DNA of 64,000 nt, from assembly GCA_900316265.1 (NCBI GenBank), contig ONCH01000004.1:62001-126000 (forward strand), in the 5' to 3' direction. Below are positions 1-6,841 of this stretch, one piece after another (within the stretch, counting starts at the first letter, position 1; each line of letters begins with the position of its first letter). The notes under the pieces were generated by a model that saw only the letters and a list, made by a program, of their open reading frames with translations, was not told where the DNA came from and did no database searches. This DNA comes from an uncultured Prevotellaceae bacterium. Lineage in GTDB: Bacteria; Bacteroidota; Bacteroidia; Bacteroidales; Bacteroidaceae. The translations under genes and the position numbers were made by a program.

Positions 1-491
1 TGCTTACGCTCTATCATGGTGAATGTCAACAGTACACCTGCCGTGATGGCAATATTGTATTGCTGGAGGAACAAAGCGTTGAGCAGTTCATGCGAACAGA
101 ACCAGAAAACAAACAACTGCTGGTACTTGGTGAAGTCCGACTTGCGCACAGAAACATACAGAAACATCGACAGGAAGAGCATCCAGAAAGCCATTCCGGC
201 ATAGCGGTTCATCCATGCAAAAGGCGCAATGACCAGTGCGAAGAACGGTCCATAGTGATTCATGTCATCATACTCCAACGGGTAGTGGTCAAACAGTGGC
301 AGCTGCTCGATAGTATGATTCCAAACGCCAATGAAGATACGATAGTTACCGTCACTGTTATATGACTTGGTGATGGCGACGATGATACACATGAGAACCC
401 ACAACACAAATATCGTGCGATAGTCGTGGAAGAAGGGCTTCGCCAGGAATTGGGCTATTTTGTTACGACATATCGTGAGGTAGTTGTTCAT
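1..491 (-). CDS. GT87-like (DUF2029) membrane glycosyltransferase, partial
   Basis: The N-terminal 163 residues are visible and the gene runs off the left edge. The ATG lies at 489-491. After about 25 residues there is a membrane segment (FVLWVLMCIIVAI), then a lumenal-type loop with SDGNYRIFIG and paired acidic residues in YPLEYDDMNHYGPFF, then further hydrophobic segments. This order resembles the first part of GT87/DUF2029 polyprenol-phosphate-mannose-dependent mannosyltransferases, which act on the outer side of the cytoplasmic membrane. It sits 36 bp downstream of a GT2 gene of the type that makes polyprenol-linked sugars, so donor synthesis and transfer may be encoded together. The family call is by resemblance only, because the C-terminal half is missing. 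Confidence 0.6.
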   Translation of the reverse strand, partial: MNNYLTICRNKIAQFLAKPFFHDYRTIFVLWVLMCIIVAITKSYNSDGNYRIFIGVWNHTIEQLPLFDHYPLEYDDMNHYGPFFALVIAPFAWMNRYAGMAFWMLFLSMFLYVSVRKSDFTKYQQLFVFWFCSHELLNALFLQQYNIAITAGVLLTFTMIERK

Positions 492-527
492 AGCGCTTAG
501 ATACTATTAGGCGTTCTTGTATATGGA

Positions 528-1469
528 TTATTCTAAGATTTCTGCGATGTGATAGAGCGGACGACGCTTTACTTCGGTGAAAATCTTGCCGATATAGATG
601 CCGACGATACCCATTGCTATTAGCTGAAAGCCACCTACCAGCCAAATACTTAATATCAATGACGACCAACCAGGAACAGCTGTACCTGCAATCATAGCGT
701 GAATGACATAGATTCCTATACCAAATGCTATTATCAGGAAGAGCACACCCATATTGACTAACATCTGCAATGGTCTTGTCGAAAAGGCGGTAATGCCATT
801 GACCGCAAGCGATAACATCTTGGCAAGGGTGTATTTCGACTGTCCTGCGACACGTTCGCTAATAACATCGTCAACAGTGGTGGACTGCAGACCAATCTGT
901 GGGATCAGTCCACGGAGATACAGGTTACGCTCCTCATAGTCTGCCAGCATATCAAGAGCGCGACGGCTCATCAAGCGGAAATCGGCGTGGTTGTAAACAC
1001 TCTCCACACCCATAGAACTCTGCAACTTATAGAAAGCCTGGGCTGACAGACGTTTAGCCAACGGGTCAGCCTTGCGCGACACCTTCACACCATAGACAAT
1101 ATCGTTGCCCGCCTCAAAGCGCTGAACCATCTGAGGAATACACTCGATGTCGTCCTGCAGGTCGGCATCAATAGTAACTACTGCATCTGCCCACTTTCTG
1201 GCAGTCATCATGCCTGCCATTATAGCGTTCTGGTGACCAACGTTGCGTGCCAGATTGATGCCACGCACAAAACGGTTCTGCTGATGTAACTCACTGATAA
1301 TTTCCCATGTACGATCGCGACTTCCATCGTTGACAAAGACCATCATGCTGTCCTCCGAAATAAGTCCTTCGGCAATCATGCGTTCAAAGAGTGTTGTCAG
1401 TCGTTCTACGGAGTGGCGTAGTACCTCTTCCTCATTATAACATGGTGAAACTGTAGCGAGCTTTATCAT
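528..1469 (-). CDS. GT2 polyprenol-phosphate glycosyltransferase (GtrB/ArnC/DPM1-like)
   Basis: This 313-aa protein has a GT-A domain followed by two membrane helices at about residues 235-300. Visible motifs are the N-terminal SPCYNEEE, the nucleotide-binding VNDGSRDRT, ARNVGHQNAIMAGM, and the metal-binding TIDADLQDD. This is the architecture of enzymes that load a sugar from a nucleotide donor onto undecaprenyl or dolichyl phosphate at the cytoplasmic face. Its start overlaps the stop of the deacetylase gene by 4 bp, so the two are translationally coupled, and a GT87-like transferase follows. The trio recalls Arn-type lipid decoration (GT2, NodB deformylase, integral-membrane transferase), but the sugar and the acceptor cannot be read from sequence. 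Confidence 0.85.
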   Translation of the reverse strand: MIKLATVSPCYNEEEVLRHSVERLTTLFERMIAEGLISEDSMMVFVNDGSRDRTWEIISELHQQNRFVRGINLARNVGHQNAIMAGMMTARKWADAVVTIDADLQDDIECIPQMVQRFEAGNDIVYGVKVSRKADPLAKRLSAQAFYKLQSSMGVESVYNHADFRLMSRRALDMLADYEERNLYLRGLIPQIGLQSTTVDDVISERVAGQSKYTLAKMLSLAVNGITAFSTRPLQMLVNMGVLFLIIAFGIGIYVIHAMIAGTAVPGWSSLILSIWLVGGFQLIAMGIVGIYIGKIFTEVKRRPLYHIAEILE

Positions 1470-2269
1470 AATTGAGAATTGACGGTTGAGAGTTGACGGT
1501 TTACAAATTCTGTATAGGTAATAAACTCATGACCTCCGCGTTTCAGCATAGCGATGAGGTTGCCTAAGCGCTCCATCATCTGACGTCCGCTATGGTTCTT
1601 GATGATGAATGGCATCTTAAACTCCGGATGTTCCTTCAGGTCGAAGAACTCCCAAGGATGGAAATAAGTGACGAAGTAGCCGTCATGGTTGACGGTACGA
1701 CGTACCATCCAGTGGTACAGACCTTCTGGCAGGTTATGCAACGACAACCAGAACAGTGGGAACCTGATCCATGGTGTCACGGAGGCAGGAATCTGCATGA
1801 CGCCACTTTTCATAAACCAAGTGCGCGGTGCTGTCAGATGCATGTATCTGCCAGGGATAAATGCGGGATTCAGCGAAGAGTTATAGCGATAGCCCGCCTT
1901 CTCAATCTCTTCATCGCTGACGGCAAACATGCGGGGCTGACGGTATCCGTAAACAGTCTGACCAGTGACACGTTCTACAATCTGCTTCGATATGGCAAAG
2001 TCGGTAGCCTTGGGTTGCCAGTGGTCAACGCCATGACACGCTACCTCATGGCCCTCGTCCATGATGCGTTGCATGACCTCTGGGGCATTCTCCGCAAAGT
2101 TGCCCGTACAGAAAAAGGTAGCCTTAACGCCCTGTTCCTTCAGTACGTCAAGGATACGGTTGGTGCCTACCTTACTGACTGCCATACCCTGTTCCAGCGT
2201 GAAGTCCACACCATGTTCACGGGGCACATCAAATTCTTCGGTATCGAAACTGAGTAGAATCATAGACAA
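1466..2269 (-). CDS. Polysaccharide deacetylase (NodB domain)
   Basis: This 267-aa protein shows the NodB metal-site motifs. SFDTEEFD lies at the N-terminus (motif 1, DxEE variant), ACHGVDH is the HxxxH of motif 2, then come YRQPRMF (motif 3) and YFHPWEF. Family members remove N-acetyl or N-formyl groups from sugars using a divalent metal. No signal peptide is visible, so it probably acts in the cytoplasm, perhaps on a lipid-linked sugar made by the adjacent GT2. The initiator could be Met1 or Met3. The last about 8 residues (LSTVNSQL) are encoded by a degenerate repeat of TTGA(G/C) units that also forms the gene junction, so the C-terminus looks like an accretion rather than part of the fold. 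Confidence 0.85.
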   Translation of the reverse strand: MSMILLSFDTEEFDVPREHGVDFTLEQGMAVSKVGTNRILDVLKEQGVKATFFCTGNFAENAPEVMQRIMDEGHEVACHGVDHWQPKATDFAISKQIVERVTGQTVYGYRQPRMFAVSDEEIEKAGYRYNSSLNPAFIPGRYMHLTAPRTWFMKSGVMQIPASVTPWIRFPLFWLSLHNLPEGLYHWMVRRTVNHDGYFVTYFHPWEFFDLKEHPEFKMPFIIKNHSGRQMMERLGNLIAMLKRGGHEFITYTEFVNRQLSTVNSQL

Positions 2270-2297
2270 TAACCGTTAACCAATAACCGTTAGACAA

Positions 2298-2687
2298 TTA
2301 AAAGGCTGCGGCAATCTTTGCTGCTATCTCCTTGAACTCCTCCTCGCTGAGTTTCAACTTCGCCTTGCGGAAATCGGCATCAGCCTCACTCTGCATAGGG
2401 ATGAGGTGGATGTGCGCATGAGCAACCTCCAAACCCAGCACCACCTGTGCAACCTTCTTGCAGGGGAAAGCCTGCTTGATGGCTTTAGCTACGCGCTTGG
2501 CAAACTGCTGATAACGGGCCAACTCATCATCCTCCATATCAAAGAAGTAATCCACTTCGCGACGAGGGATTACCAGTGTATGACCTTTTACTAGTGGGTT
2601 GATGTCGAGGAAAGCATAGAATTCATCGTTCTCGGCAACCTTATAACTGGGAATCTCACCAGCGGCAATTTTTGCAAAAATATCCAT
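2298..2687 (-). CDS. HIT family hydrolase
   Basis: This 129-aa protein carries the histidine triad AHAHIHLIPM near its C-terminus, and an N-terminal HIT fold with GEIPSYKV and FLDINPLVKGHTLVIP. Family members hydrolyse nucleotide phosphoramidates or dinucleoside polyphosphates in the cytoplasm. The length matches the short bacterial HinT type. It lies 40 bp downstream of greA on the same strand and probably shares its transcript. The gap between them holds a TTTGACTA-type repeat. The exact substrate is unknown. Confidence 0.9.
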   Translation of the reverse strand: MDIFAKIAAGEIPSYKVAENDEFYAFLDINPLVKGHTLVIPRREVDYFFDMEDDELARYQQFAKRVAKAIKQAFPCKKVAQVVLGLEVAHAHIHLIPMQSEADADFRKAKLKLSEEEFKEIAAKIAAAF

Positions 2688-2727
2688 CTTAGTATTTGAC
2701 TATTTGACGATTATACAATTTGCCTAT

Positions 2728-3195
2728 TTAGGCAATGCTAATGTTCTCGATACGCAATTTAATGGTACCACGGGGAATCTGAATCTCCACTTCGTCGCCT
2801 ACCTTTTTGCCCAACAGTCCCTGTGCGATAGGGGTCTTGATAGAAATCTTGCCAGCACGCAGGTCGGCCTCGTTCTCGCTGACAATGGTATATGACATCT
2901 TGGCCTTGGTAGTCAGATTAGTCATCTCCACCTTGGTCAATATCTGTACGCTGTCAGTGCTCAGACGCGAGGTGTCAACGACCTTAGCCTCAGCAATAGT
3001 AGCCTTCAGCTTGTTAATCTTGTCTTCCAAATGTGCTTGCGCCTCTTTGGCAGCGTCATATTCACTATTCTCACTCAGGTCGCCCTTCTCACGCGCCTCA
3101 GCAATGGCTGCTGAAGCCTTTGGACGTTCTACCGCTTCTAGGCGGTGCAGTTCGGCTATAAGCTTGTCATAGCCTTCTTGGGACATATATGCCAT
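2728..3195 (-). CDS. greA: Transcription elongation factor GreA
   Basis: This 155-aa protein has the N-terminal coiled coil with AREKGDLSENSEYDAAKEAQ, whose acidic tip (DLSENSEYD) enters the RNA polymerase secondary channel. The C-terminal FKBP-like domain ends in GDEVEIQIP. GreA makes backtracked polymerase cut its transcript and resume. The length and both domains are complete. The leader contains a promoter (3306-3337) and a terminator-like hairpin (3247-3276) before the start codon, so greA may be attenuated. HIT follows in the same direction. Confidence 0.95.
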   Translation of the reverse strand: MAYMSQEGYDKLIAELHRLEAVERPKASAAIAEAREKGDLSENSEYDAAKEAQAHLEDKINKLKATIAEAKVVDTSRLSTDSVQILTKVEMTNLTTKAKMSYTIVSENEADLRAGKISIKTPIAQGLLGKKVGDEVEIQIPRGTIKLRIENISIA

Positions 3196-3246
3196 AATCT
3201 TCGATTTAATTATTTACAATTTTAGTTTGATAATACATAAAAGAAA

Positions 3247-3276
3247 GAATCCCGACTCGTCGTTATGTCGGAATCC
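3247..3276 (-). terminator. Terminator-like hairpin in the greA leader
   Basis: On the minus strand the arms GGATTCCGAC and GTCGGGATTC form a 10-bp stem (two G-U pairs) around a 10-nt loop, followed by TTTCTTTT. It lies between the greA promoter and the greA start, so it would end transcription early unless bypassed. Confidence 0.6.
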
Positions 3277-3305
3277 TATTTGTCAGCTATGTATGTTATC
3301 GCTTG

Positions 3306-3337
3306 CAAAGATAGTAAATTATTCTTAATCAGCCAAA
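3306..3337 (-). promoter_or_regulatory. greA promoter
   Basis: TTTG (3334-3337), 20 nt, TATCTTTG (3306-3313) on the minus strand. This is the Bacteroidetes primary-sigma pattern with the same spacing seen at six other places in the window. The predicted start is near 3299, giving a leader of about 100 nt. Confidence 0.75.
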
Positions 3338-3417
3338 TATTTAGATAATTATTTTCTAATTCGCTTGATTTATGTCAAGAAAGTGTAGTGGTTACACCAT
3401 TTTTAAACATGCTTTTC

Positions 3418-3447
3418 TTGCATATTATAAAATATGTAGTATCTTTG
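3418..3447 (+). promoter_or_regulatory. Promoter of a short transcript upstream of dcuA
   Basis: TTG (3418-3420), 19 nt, TATCTTTG (3440-3447) on the plus strand. The transcript would begin near 3454 and meet a strong terminator at 3492-3518, ahead of a second promoter that serves dcuA. Confidence 0.55.
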
Positions 3448-3453
3448 CAGCGT

Positions 3454-3519
3454 GTTTTTCATAGTATTAGATTTAAGGTTAACAAAGGTTAGGGACTCAG
3501 CGGAGTCCCATTTTTTTTG
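3454..3519 (+). ncRNA. Candidate small RNA or attenuated leader between greA and dcuA
   Basis: A promoter-like element (3418-3447) and an intrinsic terminator (3492-3518) bracket about 66 nt with no open reading frame. The dcuA gene has its own promoter downstream of the terminator, so a short stand-alone RNA is the simplest reading. The alternative is a conditional leader for dcuA. No known RNA family was recognised. Confidence 0.4.
3492..3518 (+). terminator. Intrinsic terminator
   Basis: GGGACTC and GAGTCCC form a perfect 7-bp stem with an AGCG loop, followed by A and eight T residues. It ends the short transcript before the dcuA promoter. Confidence 0.8.
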
Positions 3520-3525
3520 TAATTA

Positions 3526-3557
3526 TTTGGATGTTTCAACTTTTTTGCATACCTTTG
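3526..3557 (+). promoter_or_regulatory. dcuA promoter
   Basis: TTTG (3526-3529), 20 nt, TACCTTTG (3550-3557). The leader to the dcuA ATG is about 47 nt and begins only about 45 bp after the terminator at 3492-3518. Confidence 0.75.
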
Positions 3558-3610
3558 CACAATAACTAAAAAAGAAATTATCTCAAGAGAGACCTAAAAT
3601 TTAGAGGGCA

Positions 3611-4936
3611 ATGGCTACATTTCTATTCATTCTTCAGCTACTTGTTGTACTGTCCATGATATTTGTCGGTGCCAGGGTTGGCGGTATCGGACTGGGTATA
3701 TATGGCATGGTGGGCGTGTTTGTATTGACGTTCGTCTTCAGACTAGAGCCGGGTGCAATTCCCATTGACGTGATGCTTATCATTGTGAGCGTTATCACTG
3801 CCTCGGCAGCCCTACAAGCAGCAGGCGGACTGGACTACATGGTGAATGTAGCCGCTCGATTTCTGCGCCGTCACCCCAGCCACATCACATACCTTGCTCC
3901 GCTCACCACGTGGCTGTTCTGCGTCCTGGCGGGTACGGCACACACCTGTTATGCACTGTTGCCCATCATCTCCGAGATAGCCCAAAAGAACAAAGTGCGT
4001 CCGGAGCGTCCGTTAAGCGTAGCCACCGTTACTGCATCGTTAGGCATCACCTGTTCGCCAGTGTCGGCAGCTACGGCAGCCATTCTCTCGCAGTCGATAC
4101 TGGGCGAGCATGGCATTGGCATCGATGACATTCTCATCGTAACCATCCCTTCCTCGCTCATTGCCATCTTGGTAGCATCGTTTGTACAGAACCATGTCGG
4201 TAAGCCACTGACAAAAGACCCGGAGTATCAGCGACGACTGCGCGAAGGACTAATCAATGACGAGGAGGAAAGTAGTACCGAAGAACTGCTCGTCAATCCG
4301 CGAGCCAAATGGGCCGTCATTACCTTCCTGCTGGGTGTGGCATTGGTAGTCGTCTTTGGCAGTTGCCCAGAGTTGCGCCCCACATTTCACGGTGAAACAT
4401 TGAGCATGAACACCACCATCGAGATGGTGATGATGTCCATTGCTGCACTGATACTGTTGGTAGGCAAGGCCGACGTCAAGAAGGCTGCACAAGGCAACGT
4501 CTTCGCCTCGGGCATGAACGCCATGGTAGCTATCTTTGGAGTAGCATGGATGGGTAGCACCTTCTTCGAGAACAACAAAGACACCATACTCGGCGGCATC
4601 GAGGGTGTGTTTTCCAACTATCCCCTACTCTTCGCTATTCCTCTCTTTGTGTTCAGCATCATGCTCTTCTCACAGGCAGCCACTGCCAAGACGCTCTATC
4701 CCATCGGACTGGCACTGGGCGTTCCGCCCCTGGTATTGCTGACACTCTTCCCTGCCGTCAATGGCTACTTCTTCCTGCCCAACTATCCCACTGAGGTGGC
4801 TGCCATCGGTTTCGACCGCACCGGTACGACACGCATTGGCCGCTACGTGCTGAACCACTCGTTCCAGCTTTCCGGTTTCATCACAACCTTCGTATCGATC
4901 GCCGTGGGCTACCTTATCGTCGTATTATTCTATTAA
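3611..4936 (+). CDS. dcuA: Anaerobic C4-dicarboxylate transporter (DcuA/DcuB family)
   Basis: This 441-aa polytopic inner-membrane protein matches the Dcu family in length and in its many hydrophobic helices from residue 1 onward. Landmarks are GGLDYMVNVAARFLRRHPSH near residue 80, the AGTAHTCYALLPII segment, and SLGITCSPVSAATAA. Dcu carriers exchange fumarate, malate or aspartate for succinate during fumarate respiration or uptake, which suits an anaerobic succinate producer. DcuA and DcuB cannot be separated from sequence alone. It is transcribed from its own promoter. Its last 23 bp overlap the 3' end of the convergent PAP2 gene. Confidence 0.85.
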   Translation: MATFLFILQLLVVLSMIFVGARVGGIGLGIYGMVGVFVLTFVFRLEPGAIPIDVMLIIVSVITASAALQAAGGLDYMVNVAARFLRRHPSHITYLAPLTTWLFCVLAGTAHTCYALLPIISEIAQKNKVRPERPLSVATVTASLGITCSPVSAATAAILSQSILGEHGIGIDDILIVTIPSSLIAILVASFVQNHVGKPLTKDPEYQRRLREGLINDEEESSTEELLVNPRAKWAVITFLLGVALVVVFGSCPELRPTFHGETLSMNTTIEMVMMSIAALILLVGKADVKKAAQGNVFASGMNAMVAIFGVAWMGSTFFENNKDTILGGIEGVFSNYPLLFAIPLFVFSIMLFSQAATAKTLYPIGLALGVPPLVLLTLFPAVNGYFFLPNYPTEVAAIGFDRTGTTRIGRYVLNHSFQLSGFITTFVSIAVGYLIVVLFY

Positions 4937-5852
4937 CTAATACGAAGTACAGGCAGCAGCCTGTGGCGAGACCGGCAATGGCATCGATAGTGTAGTGCGC
5001 ATAGATGTACACGGTAGAGAAGCACATGGCCACATAGAAAGGCAGAATGGTGAAGATGAGGCCCTTGCTGCGGGTGCGCAGAGCAAGCATCATAACGACC
5101 GTTGTAACACCTACATGACTGCTGGGGAAGGCGGCAGTGGGACGTTCGCCAGCATCGTGCGTGATGTCGAGCAAGTGATAGCAGAAACCATCAGCCCAGC
5201 CTGGCGCTGCCATGCGTTCAGAATGTGTCAGGAACCAGTCGCCAAGGTTTGGAAAGACGCCAGCAGCAATCTTCTCGGTGCCTACGGCGAGGTAATAGAA
5301 CTGTGGACCCGTAACGGGCAGCAGCACAAAGACAACGTAGTAGGCAAAGAAGGAGCTGAGCATGACGAAGGCTGCCATCTGAAACTCCTTGTAGCGACGG
5401 AAGAAATAATAGAGATAGGTAATGAGCATCAGCGGGAAATAGCTGACATAGCCTAGGCACATCAGCTCAGAGAACCAGCCATAAGGTACCTTCTGCGAAA
5501 ACAGCAGCGATGGCTGACAGCCAAAGATTGACTGTTCCCATGAGGCAAAGACGTGATCGAGGTTTGGCAGTGTACGGTTCAGTTCATAGGTATCAGGATA
5601 CCACCAGCTGAGGAAAACCATCTGCACTACTACACGCAAGAAAATGGTCCATTTGGATGGGAAACGGCGGTAGATAAGCATTGCTGCCAAGGTGGCAGCA
5701 ATATAACCTCCACGCAACACCAGCATATCAACAACGTTAGGTAGTCGTGACCAAACACAAGCCATAACGACCAGCGTGAACAGCAGGTAGCCCATGCCTA
5801 CCCACTCTGCTGCCATCAGGCCTTTTACAACCAGTTGTTTTCCTTGTACCAT
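4914..5852 (-). CDS. PAP2 / AUR1-like membrane phosphotransferase
   Basis: This 312-aa protein has at least six hydrophobic segments and the PAP2 motifs RPTAAFPSSHVG (central His) and YAHYTIDAIAG (His plus Asp). The second motif has the form found in AUR1/inositol-phosphoceramide synthase-type enzymes rather than in soluble phosphatases, and ASWEQSIFGCQPS also fits that subfamily. It probably transfers or hydrolyses a phospho-headgroup on a membrane lipid, and Bacteroidales do make sphingolipids and inositol lipids. Its start overlaps the end of the epimerase gene by 28 bp, so it is translationally coupled. The substrate is inferred only from family resemblance. Confidence 0.75.
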   Translation of the reverse strand: MVQGKQLVVKGLMAAEWVGMGYLLFTLVVMACVWSRLPNVVDMLVLRGGYIAATLAAMLIYRRFPSKWTIFLRVVVQMVFLSWWYPDTYELNRTLPNLDHVFASWEQSIFGCQPSLLFSQKVPYGWFSELMCLGYVSYFPLMLITYLYYFFRRYKEFQMAAFVMLSSFFAYYVVFVLLPVTGPQFYYLAVGTEKIAAGVFPNLGDWFLTHSERMAAPGWADGFCYHLLDITHDAGERPTAAFPSSHVGVTTVVMMLALRTRSKGLIFTILPFYVAMCFSTVYIYAHYTIDAIAGLATGCCLYFVLVNRIIRR

Positions 5853-6823
5853 GCTATACTACGTTTAACACCTTCCTCTAGTTTCACTTGTGGCTCGTAG
5901 CCCAGCTCACGGCGTGCGGGCTCAATGTCGCAGCGCCAGTTGCGTTGGCGCATAATGTAATACTTGTCATTGTTCAGCGCCGTCACTTTCCCCGTCATTT
6001 GGCCGATATGCTCTCCGCAGAACGTAATAATGCGCAACAGCCACAGTGGTGCTGTGATGCGTATCCACCAAGGGTTACCCAGCTCCTTGCGTATCAGGTT
6101 ACTGAAGGTGGACGACTGGTACACCTCACCGTCGCTAAGGAAGTAGCGGCGACCCGTGACACCCTTCTCGCAGGCCAGGAAAACAGCCTGCACCACGTCG
6201 GTGACATAGACGAAGGTGATATCCTGCTGTTTGAAACCCACGGCAAAGTCGGTATGTGCCTTGATGCTCTTGGCCATCATGAAATAGTCGCGCTCACGAG
6301 GCCCATAGACACCCGTAGGACGCAGAATCACGTAAGGCAAATCCTCTACAGTGTCCAGCCACTGCTCAGCCTCCAGCTTACTGCGTCCGTAGGCCGTGTT
6401 TGGCTGTGGTGTATCACTCTCGCGAATCTCCTCATAGGGCTGTTCCTCGCGGATGGCGCCCATAATACTCAGACTACTGATATAGACGAAGCGTTCTATG
6501 CGCATCTGCAAAGCCTTGAGCACATGTACCAAATGCTGTGTACCCTCGGTATTGATGCGATGGAAGTCTTGCGGGTCCAGACATTTAGTGACACCAGCAG
6601 CATGCACGATGTAATCGAACTGCAGTCCTGTCAACTGTTCGGTCAGTTGCGTTTCCGACGAGAAGTCCAACTCAATGAAGTGGATGCGCTCGTCCTGCAG
6701 AAACGCTCTCGAACTGCTCTTACGTACTGCTGCCCACGTCTCGAAACCACGACGCAGTGCTTCTTCAACGATAAAGGAGCCAATGAACCCACTGGCTCCT
6801 GTAATCAATATCCTCATAGGCAA
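5825..6823 (-). CDS. NAD-dependent epimerase/dehydratase (extended SDR)
   Basis: This 332-aa protein begins with the Rossmann motif ILITGASGFIGSF, then has VHAAGVTKCLD, the active-site Tyr in NTAYGRSKLEAE (YxxxK) and the substrate-binding LRPTGVYGPRERDY. These are extended short-chain dehydrogenase features acting on nucleotide sugars, sterols or other activated substrates. A start at Met3 would also be reasonable. It lies between the DUF3857 gene (18 bp gap) and the overlapping PAP2 gene, so it may serve envelope lipid or glycan modification. The substrate is not deducible. Confidence 0.85.
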   Translation of the reverse strand: MPMRILITGASGFIGSFIVEEALRRGFETWAAVRKSSSRAFLQDERIHFIELDFSSETQLTEQLTGLQFDYIVHAAGVTKCLDPQDFHRINTEGTQHLVHVLKALQMRIERFVYISSLSIMGAIREEQPYEEIRESDTPQPNTAYGRSKLEAEQWLDTVEDLPYVILRPTGVYGPRERDYFMMAKSIKAHTDFAVGFKQQDITFVYVTDVVQAVFLACEKGVTGRRYFLSDGEVYQSSTFSNLIRKELGNPWWIRITAPLWLLRIITFCGEHIGQMTGKVTALNNDKYYIMRQRNWRCDIEPARRELGYEPQVKLEEGVKRSIAWYKENNWL

Positions 6824-6841
6824 TGATTGTATTCTTCCATA

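Noticed and set aside
1592-2257. Long plus-strand frame of 221 aa opposite the deacetylase gene
   Set aside because: It is the complement of a protein with clear NodB motifs, has no recognisable domain, and follows from the codon bias of the real gene. The same holds for frames opposite rnr (11590-12840), the histidine kinase (17462-18376) and its paralogue (19668-20453).
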